Part shown: positions 23,071 through 35,600 of the stretch, piece by piece | Layout of the letters: each line of letters opens with the position of its first letter | Numbering within the stretch: the stretch's first letter is position 1 | Source of the DNA: Avena insularis | Lineage: Eukaryota > Streptophyta > Magnoliopsida > Poales > Poaceae | Direction of reading: 5' to 3' | Length of the DNA stretch: 64,000 nt | Assembly (NCBI GenBank): GCA_023614405.1 | Contig: JAJUPC010000231.1 | Span: 186,001-250,000 of the forward strand | Position numbers and translations under genes: made by a program | The notes under the pieces: model-generated | What the model was told of the DNA's origin: nothing | Databases searched by the model: none | What the model saw: only the letters and a program-made list of their open reading frames with translations

Positions 23071-25230
23071 GTTTTTGGTATCAGAGCATTACCGACCATA
23101 GAAAACCTTGATATTGGTCAATGTTGAGTCTAGTATTTGTGAAAACTACTTTAAAGCTGAAAAGTATTTGTGAAAAGTCTAGTATGCTTGTTTTACTCCT
23201 TATCTGGTATCGCTCTAAGTCTAGGTTATCTTATCTGATGTTGATTTTGGAAAACTTTTGATACCTCTTCTAGTCTTTCAAAACTTCGGTGCCTTTTGGG
23301 CATGTAGTTTCTCAACCAGTGTACCTAGTGTTGAGTTCTCTAGAGTTGTTGTGTGTTGTGAATTCCTTGTTCCCTTTATTCTGCTTCATTTGAGAGATTT
23401 CTTTCTATCATGATCTCCGTGTCTTTTGGACCCACAATATTATATTGTAGGATCCACAGTGTTCTGCTCTAGGCTTTGAAGTTTCCTTTCACCTCGTGTG
23501 CCTCCTTTTATTTGTTTGGGTAATTCAGAAGTCGTTTCTTATCTTCGAAGCTACCTTGTGATTACTACCTTGTAGTGTACGTTGTGTCACTCTAGTAGTA
23601 GTTACTCTTTTCTTGGGTTTTAACCCTTGGACTTGAACCGAAGATCCCTGATTGTGCTAGATTCTGGTGTTCTGAATCTTGTACATGAAGCCAACCTTTA
23701 AACCAATATGTTCCTTTGACCCCTATTGTTAATGTTCATACATTACCTCGGGATGGCTGGTACTACAACTCTAGCCTTCAAGTTTGTGGGTTTTGTTGCG
23801 ATTGAATTGTAACAACAAAGTACTTCCCTACCACTATCCATGGGAGATGTTCTTTAATGGAACCAAATAGATCACGACAAGGGTACTCATCACGAGTCTC
23901 ACTTTTATATTCGTGACTCTGCCACACCTTTCCTTATCTGCATTGGTCTTTAAAAGATTGCTGACTTATGCATATACATCTCGGGATTCCATCCTGAGTA
24001 TGATCCTTTCAACTTGTTGTTTTCCGACCTTTGCCACCAGTAGGTATCCAAGTAGTAATTATGCATTGGTGTCTTCTGATGCAATATACTATTTTGGTCT
24101 ATCAAGAAAAACCATTTAGGGATGTCAGGAGAAACAAACCCTAGTACCTCGTCATATCTAGGATCAGGTCAAAGTGTTGTAATCCATAGATCTAGAGGCC
24201 TTGTTAGCTTCTATCTGTTCCACCTTAAAGTATCACCCTCTTTCATACTAGGAGGTCGTGCTAAAATTCATGACCCTCTTAATAAAGTGATACTCCCACA
24301 CATTTTTACCCACCCGTCTTCGAGCTTTTGTGCTCATGAATGATATGTGTGCATATGATGTGGCTATCTGATATTCTTAGCAATTCTCATTCCTTAGAAC
24401 TCAAAGGACATATGTGTCATTCTTAGCGTGACGGTTAACCCTTTCACTAAGCGAAGAATGATTGTGATACTAGTTATTCTAATGCACTATGTTCGATCAA
24501 CGAGTTAGGATCGTGCCGAAGCTCTGAATCTATGTCTTCTTGACTTACTAAGTAAGTTTCCTCTCGAACTAAGTGACATATTCGTGGTTCGTGATATTTT
24601 ATATGTATTCTAGAAGTATCACCATGTTGCCACATGACCGTGATGTCAAGTTCTTGAGCAAGTCAGTTCTCTGAACTACTCTTTTCTCCAAGGATCTATA
24701 CTGGATACCCCTGAACTAGTTGGTTGAGCTTAAACAACAACTTGGAGAGTTATAAGACAAAAGTTTTATCTGATCTAGTTCATCTTAAAGGAATATCTAG
24801 TTTTGTTCATGCTGAAGAAAGATAGTATCCACTTTGTGGATATGTTATCTTCCCCTACCTTTGATTTGATTTGGGCTATCGACAAATCAAATCACGGGTA
24901 TAAACATCATAGCAGACATGAAGATGCACCCAAGTGAAACATCACGGGTAGCAACATCATAAAGATAATCCTTTTGTCTGACCAACAGTTATGCTTTGTT
25001 CACACGACATAAGTGTCCATCTTATTGTAGTATAGTAATAAGTTTCTTATTGAGCCCATCGATGACATCCTTATTTTCTCCATGCAAGATTAGATTCATA
25101 TCGAACAATTGGCATTAATGTTGGAAACTTTTGAGATCCATCTTCGTCTTATCTCTAACTATGTGTTCTGGATGTTAGAAGTAACCTTCTCCGGTTCATG
25201 TGCAAATGTTGAAAGATGTCGCCGTGGATT
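23071..25230 (+). pseudogene. pol: Decayed Gypsy gag-pol (reverse transcriptase remnants)
   Basis: No open frame survives, but reading through stops and frame changes shows Gypsy pol landmarks in order. A 'PHDRDVKF' block (about 24630) matches the start of the RT region. 'LVELKQQL' follows (about 24720), then 'GYRQI' (about 24870), then 'IDDILIFS' (about 25057-25080), the catalytic YxDD region of RT with Tyr replaced by Ile. 'ALMLETFEIH' and 'YVFWMLEV' (25109-25190) follow. Part of the RT palm between 24900 and 25050 is deleted. The 1.5 kb before it should hold gag and protease but is too decayed to assign. Chromovirus-like order suggests an autonomous ancestor of the 19752 LTR. Confidence 0.65.
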
Positions 25231-26400
25231 CGAGAAGATTTATATTTATTTCTTTATAGACACATGTGTGTTTTATTGCAAGTACTTATGTGTGTGCACC
25301 TATCCCTCGACAAGTTCATAATACATGATTCAAGCAACTTTCATGGTCGGAACTCGCATGTACCGTTGGCCCGTACTACCCGCCAGCGGCTTCGCAATAT
25401 CAACATAATCAACTTTCGTGAAGAGAGAGGACCGAAACAGAGAACACAACCGCCGCAAAACTCATCAGAAGAGAAGAGATTAGATCTAGAAGAGGAGAAG
25501 AACATCCCTTTGTTCCTCGATGATATCCACCTCTCCATCACACACACCATCATCTCTCCCATCATCATTTAGATAGAGAGAGAGATATTGTCAATTGTAA
25601 GATTAGGGTTCGATACTTTGACCTACCTTTGGGTTTGTATTTGGTTCGATCCTCAAGTACTATTTTGGTTTGCTACAATAAATTTGAGATGATTTCCATT
25701 TGCAATACAATTATTCTTTTGATTTGTCTCCCTATCATGTCTGAGTAAATCCCCATAGGCGTGGGAGATGTAGGGAATTCGTGAGATGTGTCATGCCTCC
25801 TTTCTATCCATCCATTTGTGATTGTTGTAGTGATTATTAACTTGTGAGAATGATTATCTATGTTTGCCTAATGCTTGTTATCTAATTTAAGGGACCAGGT
25901 AACATGATCTAAAGATATCATAGGTATGAACTTGTGGGTAATGAATCAGCGACCCCTGAGTGACACGGACGATATCAATGAGGAGTTAGCATCACTCGAG
26001 GACAACAAGGCACCATCAATATTAAAGCCTTGATCTGGTCGCAAGACCTTAAAAGATGTGCTGACCATTTATGTGGTAATAGACAGACAGATCATTAAGA
26101 CTAGGAAGAATTGGCCATAAGGACTCCTAGTCGGTATATGGGTTGCTTGACTACTCACTTACCAATAATAAAATGTCACAATTACTTATTCTGCTTTACC
26201 CATTTGGCATGTTCACTATCATCATGAACTGTTTCTCTCTGCGCCCAATTTCTCATCTGAAGGAACTCAACTCTCATTTTCAATCTTTAATTTTATGCAA
26301 TTTACTTCTTACTTATTTCCTACGCAAGTTTCCTCTATCTTTTACTCACAACCCTCAACCATAAACAATTGTAGTCAATTCAGTCAAGACTTGTGACACC
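25231..26400. other. Unassigned AT-rich stretch
   Basis: I see no conserved coding sequence and no LTR edge. The 118-codon frame at 25216-25572 has no recognisable domain and is low-complexity (Glu, Arg, Pro). The stretch probably holds decayed retroelement sequence between the pol remnant and the LTR fragment that follows. Confidence 0.4.
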
Positions 26401-28053
26401 TTGGGTGTGACAGAAATGCCGCCTAAAAGCACTTACTAAAGCTCCTTATTAGGATAGATATAAAAGATGGAATTAATACTTCCGCGAAAACATTCTCTGA
26501 CGAACCTGTGCACTTGCAGGCCGTCAGTGACATCATCTCTATGTCATCTTGACGAAGTAAACCTTTTTAAATGCCTTTAATAATTCCAGAAAATGAATAA
26601 CTATTGTAAAATCAATAACCAATTATTTATATGTCAAAAAATGTGTATAATATCAGAATGTTCCGAAAAATGAGACTTATTCGTTAAAGATATAATCATG
26701 CATTGTTTAGCAATTTCAATTACAAGTTTAATTAGAAGAACTAATTAATCCCTCTCATATGCATCGGGGTTTCTCTGAATTAGGGTTTATACCCCTCGGA
26801 ACCCCGTTTAAATTGTCAAGCATGCTTTAGGGTTATATTTCAGTACAATTTAACATGTCATATCATCATCCTTTCTTGAGCATTGCATCGATGCCATGTG
26901 TTGATTGTTTCCCTTTCTTTATGGTATTTGGTTCTTCCCGGTAGAATACGATATCGAGATCGAGATCAAAGACCGAGATCAACACCATCAAAGATTGAAG
27001 ACCAATGCTTGACCAACTGTAACCAAGTCAAATACAAGGTTTCCAAAGATCTTCTTATTGGTTATCAACTGGCAAAGGTAAGCATATCCCCACCAGTATA
27101 CAATCCCATGCTTTCAAAGTGTTGCAATTCTTGCCATGATGCATACGATTCTACTACTGTCTTTTATCGATAGATAGAGTATCATATCTATTGCATTACT
27201 CCCTTTGAGCTTATACTACATGATCCACTTCTCCTAGCATAACTAGGTTTGGCATGTGTGCACTACTAGAGCTTATATCTGTGTCTTGCTTAGCCATGCT
27301 TAGCTATTAGTTCTGGTTCATCCATATGATGTATGAATGCAGAGAATCTAGTATGACAGGAGAACGTGATGACATGAGTTTAGAGGTGATATGAGGGTAA
27401 ACATGCTAAGGCTTGTATGGGAGGCCATGGTCGGATGTGGTTTTTGCAGTCCCATGCTCGCCACCACTAGGACTTGAGTTCTTGCCTTTGGAACCGAGAC
27501 GAGTGTACAACCACACGGGGGCTGGATAACCTCACGATTAACTAACTTGCCTATTAGATTCCAAGAGTCACATAGTTTGGACTTTCCATTTGGCATACGC
27601 ATTGAAAACATTTTCGAAAGAGGAGGATAACAAGGTGCATAATAATAGTTAGGGAAGAATGGACCGGGTTGCTTGGGGTAGATAGCGCCCCTGGTAAACC
27701 AAACTTGCCTCACATCTCAAGGGACCTGCTTCGGGATTTGACTCATTATGGCGAAACCATCCTTAGGGCGTGACTCATGGTCTCGACGAAAGCAAGGTAA
27801 AGGTCGTGTCCAACCACCCCATGTCGGCCTTCCAAGGCAGAGGGCTAATCTTAAGTGGCATTAAGAGGCGGTTGGTACATGTGGGTAAAGTTGTACAACC
27901 CTGCAGTGTTAAATCTTTTCGAAAATCTGTGTTCACGGTTATGAACAGTTGGTGACCAGATTCTAAGATCATAGAGAACATTAACCTAATCGTAAAACTT
28001 GGTAGATCAATGTGTCCTTAAGGATGCTTCCTCAAGGGTACGAGGGGATGATC
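26401..28053 (+). mobile_element. LTR remnant related to 19752-23070 (probable 3' LTR)
   Basis: From about 26880 onward it aligns with 21315-22480 at roughly 85% by eye, including the acceptor-like TAG (26943-26944) and the hairpin module (27884-27947, GTTC pairing GAAC). The first part is more diverged and the 5' third is missing. It is cut at 28053 by the start of another LTR. Position and orientation fit the 3' LTR of the old Gypsy element, but the divergence also allows a related copy. Confidence 0.65.
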
Positions 28054-29640
28054 TGTAACACCCCAAAAATATTAATGAGGATCATTCCCTAATTAATCAA
28101 GATTAGGGTTAACAAAATCTTTTATTAATTAAATTAAAAACTATAGGCTTGTGTGTATGAATGCTTGCAATGTCATGTTTGATTGTTGGAAATGATGAGA
28201 AATTGTTTAGAGATAAAAACCATATCATCTAGGTCACTATCAAACCAGATCAAAACAAAAGAAAATGAATATATGAAGCATATGACCTAATGGTCATTTC
28301 TGCCAAAGTTAACCACTAGCTCACTTTGAGCATCTCTAGCAACTAATCTCAAACAGAAACTTTCCCATTTATTTTATCCCCTTGCTAGACCTAGTGACAC
28401 TGAACCCAATTGAGCTTTCCAACTTGACAGAAACATTTTCACACCTATTTGAGAGGCAATTCAAATTTGAATCTATCTTATGTATCAAGATAGCCATTTT
28501 TGGAAAACCACTCAAACCTTCACCACATGGCAAACCATTGCACCCAGAGACTACCAAAATTAGTATCAGATCACCCACCAAAAATCACTGGAAAGCATGA
28601 TGATTTTGTTCATGCAGCCATTTGATCGAACACTTAGCAAACAGTACCACTACCAACTATATATTGTTTGTGATCAATCAATTGCTCGGCAATTGTACCA
28701 CAATTCCTATACCTAGCTCACCCACGAACACCCCCAATACACAGCCATGCAATTGATCCACTCTTCTTCACTATCTTGATCCATGCAAATGGTACCCGAT
28801 CTCACCATGTCACTCGGACATGGGCAGCACGCCATAGGACACTCCTCACTCGCCCGCGACCTCTAATTGGTAGAAGTGACCTCACCGCCCCTCTCTGTCC
28901 ACCGCTCGACCAACGGCGAGACGTAGAGACACTAGAACGGCCACGCCCATTTAAGACATGGACATGCCGAGAGCACAACGGAGGGCCGTAGCCGCCTCGC
29001 GCAGCCACGCAGCAACTCGCCCTCTCCGCTCATACTCGCACCCGTGGTGTCACCAGCCACCGCCCAGACATGACCATTGGTCACCGCGTGCCCACTTGAC
29101 CACCATACATGTTGAAGAACACCGCGGTACCCGCACAGAGCACCGATGTTGCCAGACCGACTGAGACCGCCCCTTGTCGCACCACCACTCGTATGACGAT
29201 CTCCACACCCAGCAGCGTCGACCCATGCCCGCCTCCATGGTTAGCTCGGCATGTAGCAACGTTGCTGACGAGCCCTTGCCATTCCGCACTTCCTCACCCG
29301 CGAGGGTATAAATAGACCCCTTCCCCAGCCTCAATCTCCACACCATTCCACTCATCTCTCACTCAGAAACATCCCTGACCTGTTCCTGGAGCAAGGCGAT
29401 CACTCTATCGTCGGAATTTGATCGGAGTCCGCTGCTGCCGTGAGGAAAAGGAGCCGTTGATTAGAGCCACCTCATGAGCTGCCGTGACCTCCATTCAACT
29501 CGCCGTCATTGACAAGCTCATTTGCCCACATCGCCAACCCTAGCTGGAGCCCAGGTAAGCCCCTAGCCACCCTCACCGTGTCGCTAGGTTAAATTCTCGC
29601 CGGAGCATCACAACATAGATGATGAGCCTCGACCGTAGGT
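28054..29640 (+). mobile_element. LTR fragment of the solo-LTR family (5' part)
   Basis: It starts TGTAACACCCC and aligns with the first 1.5 kb of 6921-10997, including TATAAATA at 29309-29316 and donor-like GTAAGC at 29555-29560. It ends where the Athila-like LTR copy B begins. The small frames in its GC-rich part (28776-29355) show no domain. Confidence 0.8.
29309..29316 (+). promoter_or_regulatory. LTR TATA box
   Basis: TATAAATA sits in the same context as 8138-8145, with the donor-like GT 246 bases downstream, as in the solo LTR. Confidence 0.65.
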
Positions 29641-31168
29641 TGATGCGTGCACCAAGTGTTGATGCGGAGCACTTCGTTGGAACCCCAAGAGCAAGGTGTG
29701 ATGGAGCACAACAGCAAGTTTCCCTCAGTAGAGACCGAGGTTATCGAACCAGAAAGAGGAAGGAAACATCACACAGGTGTTGCTGGCAACGTGGAGACCT
29801 GCACAACACAAACTCAAGACTTTGCCCCAACGAATCATTGAGGTTGTCAAGCTCACCGGTTTCCTGTAACAAAGGATTAAACGTATGGTGTGGAAGGTAA
29901 TGGTTTGCAGCAAGTAAACAAGTAATAGTGGAAGATGTATCAATGGTAAAGATTGGACCGGGTAAACAACATGACATGAAGGGTAAACAAATTACAGCGG
30001 GGCAATTTACAGGAACTGAGCAAGGCATAACAATGCAATTACTAGCTAGCAAGATCCTATGAAGTTGATTGGGCAATACAACATTATACATAGACTATAA
30101 TCCAACTGCATCTATGACTAGAAGTCCACCTTCAGGTTATCATCCGAACCCCCTCCAGTATTAAGTTGCAAGCAACAGACAACTGCTTTAAGCAAAGTGT
30201 GTAAGGTAAACAATCCACATGTTCCATGAACAAGGGACCGTTGTTTTCTCCCTAGTAGCAACAGCACATCTACAACCAAAGAGATTTCTATCACTTCCCT
30301 TGGAAACTAGAGGCATGAACCCACTATCGAGCATAAATACTCCCTCTTGGAGTCACTAGCAACTACTTGGCCAAGATAACCACTAGCAACAGAGAGCATG
30401 CAAGATCACAAACAACACATACATGATAGAATCATAAAGATAGAACCATTAATCAAACCAACATAATAATCTCAATATCCATCGGATCCCCGCAAACACA
30501 ACATGCATGATTACAAATAGATTAGACCTTGATCATGAACGGAGCTCACAAGATCTATACATGAAAGCACAAAGGAGGAGATACAACAATCTAGCTACTA
30601 CATGGAACCATAGTCCAAGGTGGAACTACTCACGAATCATACCGGAGAGAAGGCCTCCGGGATGATCTCCCCTCCGGCAGGGTGCCGGGAAGAACTTCAG
30701 ATCCCCCCCGATCTAGGGAGGATTGTGGCGGCAGCGACAGACGGTTTCGTGGATTTCTGATTGGGTACTGAGAGTTTCTGCATCGGGGGCTTCTTATAGG
30801 CGAAGGGGGGAGGGTTCGGGAGGCGACCAGGGTAGGCAAACCCTACCCATGCGCGGGTCCACCTGACCCTGCACCTGGGGGGGTTTGGCCTCGCTGGCCC
30901 GCTTCTCCGTCTCCCCTCTAGACTCCTTGTTCCCCACGTAAAGTTATTGACTTTGACGTTCATCCCGTCCTATTCCGAGAATATTTATTTATTAACTTTT
31001 CTGAAACCAAAAATAGCAGAAAACAGGCATCTCACACTGTTGCAACTTGTTAATAGGTTAGTACCAGAAAACATGTAAAAAGCACCTCAAAGTGTGGACA
31101 AGTAAATCAAAGTAGATACTAAACAAGCATGGAGCATAAAAAATTATAGATACGTTTCCAACATATCA
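29641..31168 (-). mobile_element. Athila-like LTR copy B (3' LTR, minus strand)
   Basis: It runs from tgatgcg to acatatca and aligns with copy A without the solo-LTR insertion. The sequence to its right (31169 onward) reads on the minus strand as a purine-rich 'agcttggggatgc' directly before the LTR, which marks this as a 3' LTR. It is longer than copy A by about 355 bases near 30490-30837 and shorter by about 33 bases near 29958. Confidence 0.85.
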
Positions 31169-31266
31169 GCATCCCCAAGCTTAACTCCTACTCGTCCTCG
31201 AGTAGGTAAGTGATAAAAGAATAATTTTTGAGGTGAACATGCACCCTCACAATAAAGATCCATCCA
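31169..31266 (-). mobile_element. Athila-like internal 3' end with polypurine tract
   Basis: About 98 bases of internal sequence carry the purine run next to the LTR. The CACTA terminal repeat begins at 31267, so the remaining internal region and 5' LTR are not here. Confidence 0.6.
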
Positions 31267-31500
31267 CACTAGTGGAAACGAGGCCTTTGGTTGAGCCTAG
31301 AATTGGGCTTTAACACCGGTTCTTCTATGAACCGGTGTTGAAGGGGGGCCCATACCAGCGTGGCCCGTTCAGCAAAAAGGAGCCCCCCTTTAACATCGAT
31401 TCGTTCCACGAACCGGTGTTAAAGGCCCCTGTGCCAGTGGCCCACACAGCCCCCCTTTAACATCGGTTCGTGGCTTGAACCAGTGTTAAAGGGGGGAGGG
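31267..31500 (+). repeat. CACTA terminal repeat and subterminal palindromes
   Basis: CACTAGTGGAAACGAGG at 31267 is a typical Triticeae CACTA terminus. Three palindromes follow (about 31308-31352, 31386-31425, 31452-31495), each of the form 'tttaacaccggttcg' then its inverse. In CACTA elements such subterminal repeats bind the transposase. A TATA-like tatataag follows at 31502-31509. Confidence 0.85.
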
Positions 31501-31775
31501 CTATATAAGACACCGCAGCCCACACCCCACTCTTCCATTTTTTCACTATCTCATTTTGGAGCCTAGCAAGAGGGTGTGAAGTGTGCTAGTTTGTGTTTTT
31601 TTCGTATGCACAAGAGGTGTTCGGTGAAATGCCCGAGAGCTCAAAATAAGTTTTCTCGTTGCTCTTTCCTTCTCGGTCGAGGTCGGCAACTATCCTTTCA
31701 TGTGTCATTGATGTACTATATATATAAATGGTCATCTCCCTATTAATTCTTGATATATACTATATATTAATGCAG

Positions 31776-32143
31776 ATGAACCGCCAATGGATGTACGGTG
31801 ACCGCCGCACTTCCGAGTACATTACGGGCCTCCAAAATTTTATCGTTGTGGCTAATACAAACCGTGGTCACAATGGTTTTATGTGTTGTCTGGTGTTCAC
31901 TGTAAGAACAAGAAAGACTACTCAAATACCAGAACCATTCACACCCACCTGCTTCGATCCGGTTTCATGCCCAACTATAATTGTTGGACCAAGCACGCGG
32001 AAAAAGGGGTTGTGATGGAAGACAACGAAGAAGAAGAGGATGATGACAACTATCATAATATGTATCCTGAATATGATGATACTACAATGGGGGTAGATAA
32101 TGAAGATCAAGAGGTAGCAGATGGGCCCGCTGATGACGATCTT
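31776..32143 (+). pseudogene. CACTA transposase, N-terminal zinc-binding domain (5' part)
   Basis: ATG at 31776 follows an acceptor-like 'taatgcag'. The translation opens MNRQWMYGDRR, then shows the Transpos_assoc-type pattern with a Cys pair and 'HLLRSGF' before an acidic Glu/Asp tail. One frame change is needed around 31885-31918. The CRM-like element splits the gene at 32143, and the frame resumes without loss at 53069 once the ATCTT duplication is counted once. The transposase would cut and join the CACTA ends. Broken by frameshift and insertion, so not functional. Confidence 0.8.
32139..32143. repeat. Target site duplication ATCTT, left copy
   Basis: ATCTT lies immediately before the CRM-like LTR and is repeated at 53064-53068 after the opposite LTR. 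Confidence 0.95.
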
Positions 32144-32662
32144 TGATAGGGCAAAGGTGTCCGATCTTTCGATGAGATGATGATAGTCGATTTGGTGGAG
32201 TTCGGGCTTGACGATCCGACTACACGTGCGAGCACAAGCGCCAATGCAATCGCTAGGCCAATCTCCTGGAGGTTACCGATTCTGCGGGAACACGATCAGC
32301 CTGACCAGCGAGGGTCTTAATTCCTACCTGAAATCGAGAACAAGTAAGAACCAATATTGCAATCAAGATATTGCGGATTAAGAGGAAAGCTTTATTGAAG
32401 AGGTGGGATCCTGAATAGGTGCGAAGTACAAGAGGCCTCTGCGACGCTCGAGCCTTGGCGAAGTTGCGACTATGGCTAACTTAATGTCTAAACAAAATCC
32501 GAGTCTAGAGGGTCGGCTATGGGCGCATTTAAGGGCGAAAAGGTGGGGATTCGACCAGCCATGGAAGTGGTGGCTGAATCCAACCCTAAAAGTCCTTTTC
32601 CCCTCAAATACGGACTCTAAAAAGTAGCTAATTAAAATCCTGCGAAAATTACATGGGCCTGG
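32144..32662 (-). mobile_element. CRM-like Gypsy element, 3' LTR (first portion)
   Basis: It matches 52141-52660 at about 97% by eye. The Tekay-like element interrupts it after 32662, and the other portion of this LTR is at 45896-46302. Confidence 0.95.
32658..32662. repeat. Target site duplication CCTGG, left copy
   Basis: CCTGG flanks the Tekay-like element here and at 45896-45900. Confidence 0.95.
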
Positions 32663-35600
32663 TGTAGCATCCCAATTGTCTAACAATTGTAATGCTACTT
32701 GGTCTAGTAATATAATGGCTACTTCAAATATATAATTGTTGCATCATCATTATATCATGCTCATGTCATCATGCCACCTTGCATTTGAGCATCATACTAA
32801 ACCCTTTTTGATTTGGTTCTTCTCTCATATGCATTGTAAATTGTATTTGCCTCTTGATATTGTATTTGGTTCTTGATATATTGTTTAATGCCCAAGTTGA
32901 GTTGGGGGCATATCTTTTATTCCACTCCACCACCCTTTCTTTTCACCACCTTATAATTCCACCATCCAACCAAATATGAGCTTGGCACTTATTTGGGTTT
33001 TACCTCTAGCTCATGTGGTTTGGGATGGATCCAATTCTTTCCACATGCTCTCATCTTAGCATCATGTTGTTTTCACATCATTGATATATGAGAGCCCCAT
33101 GGCCACCTTTGCATGCCTTGTGAGTGGGACCCTTTCTCCTAGCTCCCATATGGTTTATCATGGAATCATGCTCATGTTGGAATGGTTTGGGACTATTGAT
33201 CATCTAGTGGAACATACGCACTAGCATGTCCCATTTTATTTTAAACATGTCCATCTCCAACTACTCCACATGGGACATCCTTTCTTTTCTTTTGCTTGGC
33301 TTTATTCCACCTTTGGAAATGCAAAGGAACAATGCCATGTTTAATATTATTGTTTTTACAAGAATCAACATGGCATTAAATGTGTTGCATGGGCCATGCA
33401 AGCACCACCTTTTGCTTGTTATTTGGCTTTATTTGAATCTTGAGTGGATGATCATCTCACTCTATCTACCACCCTTTTTGGCTTGGATTTAGTTGATCTT
33501 GCTAAAACTCCATCACCACCTCTCCCTCTTTTGGTATATTTTGGTTTGATCTTGACTTGCTTGAGCTTGCCACAAGAGTACCATCTCTCACTCCCTCATC
33601 TAATCCTAAACCATACCCCCTCTTTAACCATACCCCATCTAACCTTAACCCCCATACCCCTCTCACCTAAACCCTAAGTCCACCACCTCTCTCTCTCTCG
33701 GCCTCCCCCTCTCTCTACCATGCAGGCCCCACCTGGCCCCTCTCCCTGGCCCACCTAGCTACCCCACCAAACCTAAACCCTAACCGAGCCTAGCTCCTAC
33801 CCTAGCCCCAACCCGAGCTCCTTCCTCTCTCTTTTCTCTCTATGCCACAAGGGCCCCTCCACCCCGATTCCCCCCTCCTGGCCTCACCCTACCCCACCTG
33901 GACGTCCCCATCTTCCTGCCCCTCGCCCTACCCTGCCTCCTGCCCGACCAGAGCACGTGAGGAGAGGTAGAGAAAGGTGGCACCCGAGCCACTTTTTCAT
34001 CCACCCACCTCCCCACGGCATCCCCTCTCCCTCTCGGCTTTATCCTCCTCCTACCACCTCTCTGCCTCTCCCAGATCTACCCCAAGGACGCCCTGCTCCC
34101 TCTCTTCTCCACCGCTCTCCCTCCCATCAAGCCCTCGCCCCTGCCACATGCACACTGCAAAGCACGAGCACGACGGGAGGTGATCGAGAGTACCATCGCG
34201 TGCCTCAGACGCCGAACCCGCCAAATGAGGAGGAGGAGGCTCAGACGCCACGCACGCGGACGCCACCGAAATCCTAGTTCCTCGTCTGCCTGCATCACCG
34301 ATCGCTTGCTCCCCTGCCCGTTCCGACCACGCCAACATCCTCTAGGTGAGCATCTCAGTCGCCCTGACATGGTCCGCCTCGCTGCCGTCGCCTGTGCTCG
34401 CCGGTCAAAGTGTCGAACGGCCTCTGTGCGCCGGCGTCGCGTTCGTTTCTGCTCGCTCCCAAGTCGCAAACACCCTGCCTAGGCCCCGTCCACCCTCCTA
34501 GCAGCTACCCCGCCCTAGCCCGGTGGCCACCGCCTCAAGGCACGCTAGGTCCCAGATCGAGCCCACGCCCGCGCCTGCCACTGCGCACCGATCCGTCGAC
34601 AGATTCAGAGGAAGAAAGCGATCTGCGACGCTTTTGCGCATACCCCCACGCTTTGTTTTGCATCAACCCGCGATCCTAGAGGACCCACCGGTCACCACCC
34701 AAGAGATTTTACAGAAAACCCTGGCCTCTTTCAGCTTCAACTCCGCGCTCCAGCCGGCCCCACCTGTCGGTCCTGCTCTTTCGCTGGCGGGCGTGAGGCT
34801 GTGGTCGGCCCCACCACATGCCACGTGGCTAGCTAAACTCGGTGTAAAGCGTTTTCTGCTGCGTGTGTTGCTGAGTCAGCTGGACCCACAACAGTGCGGT
34901 CTGGCTAGATTAGTCTGAGTACAAAAAGTCTCTGTGTTTATCTGTTTAAATTCAAACCTTTTTCAAATTAATTCAAATTCAAATTTAATTCTGTTTTTAA
35001 ATAACTTTTAAAATATAAGTCCAATTTAAACAAATAATATATGTTTTCAAATCAGAAAAATGTGAGGAATTCAAATATGCCATTCAAAATCTATTTTGAA
35101 CAATTAAAATTCCAAGTTTATTTAAATTACATTAAATTGCCCGTTTACCTTAATAAATTAATAACTTTTGTTTTATAACTCCAAATTTAACAAATGATAT
35201 GTCTAAAATGATTAGCTCGACGAGACCTTTCTGTCTATGCTTTCCATGGTTTGATTTGAAGCATGCATCATATAAATATAATGGTTACAGCAACTTAAAT
35301 GAGTATAAAATGTGAATAAAACCCCATAAAATGGTTTATTCTTGTATTCCACACCTCACCCATGCCATGCTACTTTATTGCCATGCCAACTGTGCATCAT
35401 TCATCATGGCATGATTGTTTGCTTGATGCATTTATACATATGCTTGTGCACTTTATTTATGTTGGCCCTTGTTTGTTTGGTTCTTCTCCGAATAGACACT
35501 GAGCAGGGGAGATATCAAGAGAACCAGGAGCACTACCCAGATCCATTCCTTGCTTCAATCGAGCTGCCAGCAAGCACTACCACATGCTTGCATACATATA

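Noticed and set aside
33957..34918. Several overlapping frames of 90-131 residues
   Set aside because: They fall in the GC-rich part of the Tekay-like 5' LTR, which is deleted from the other LTR, and show low-complexity translations.
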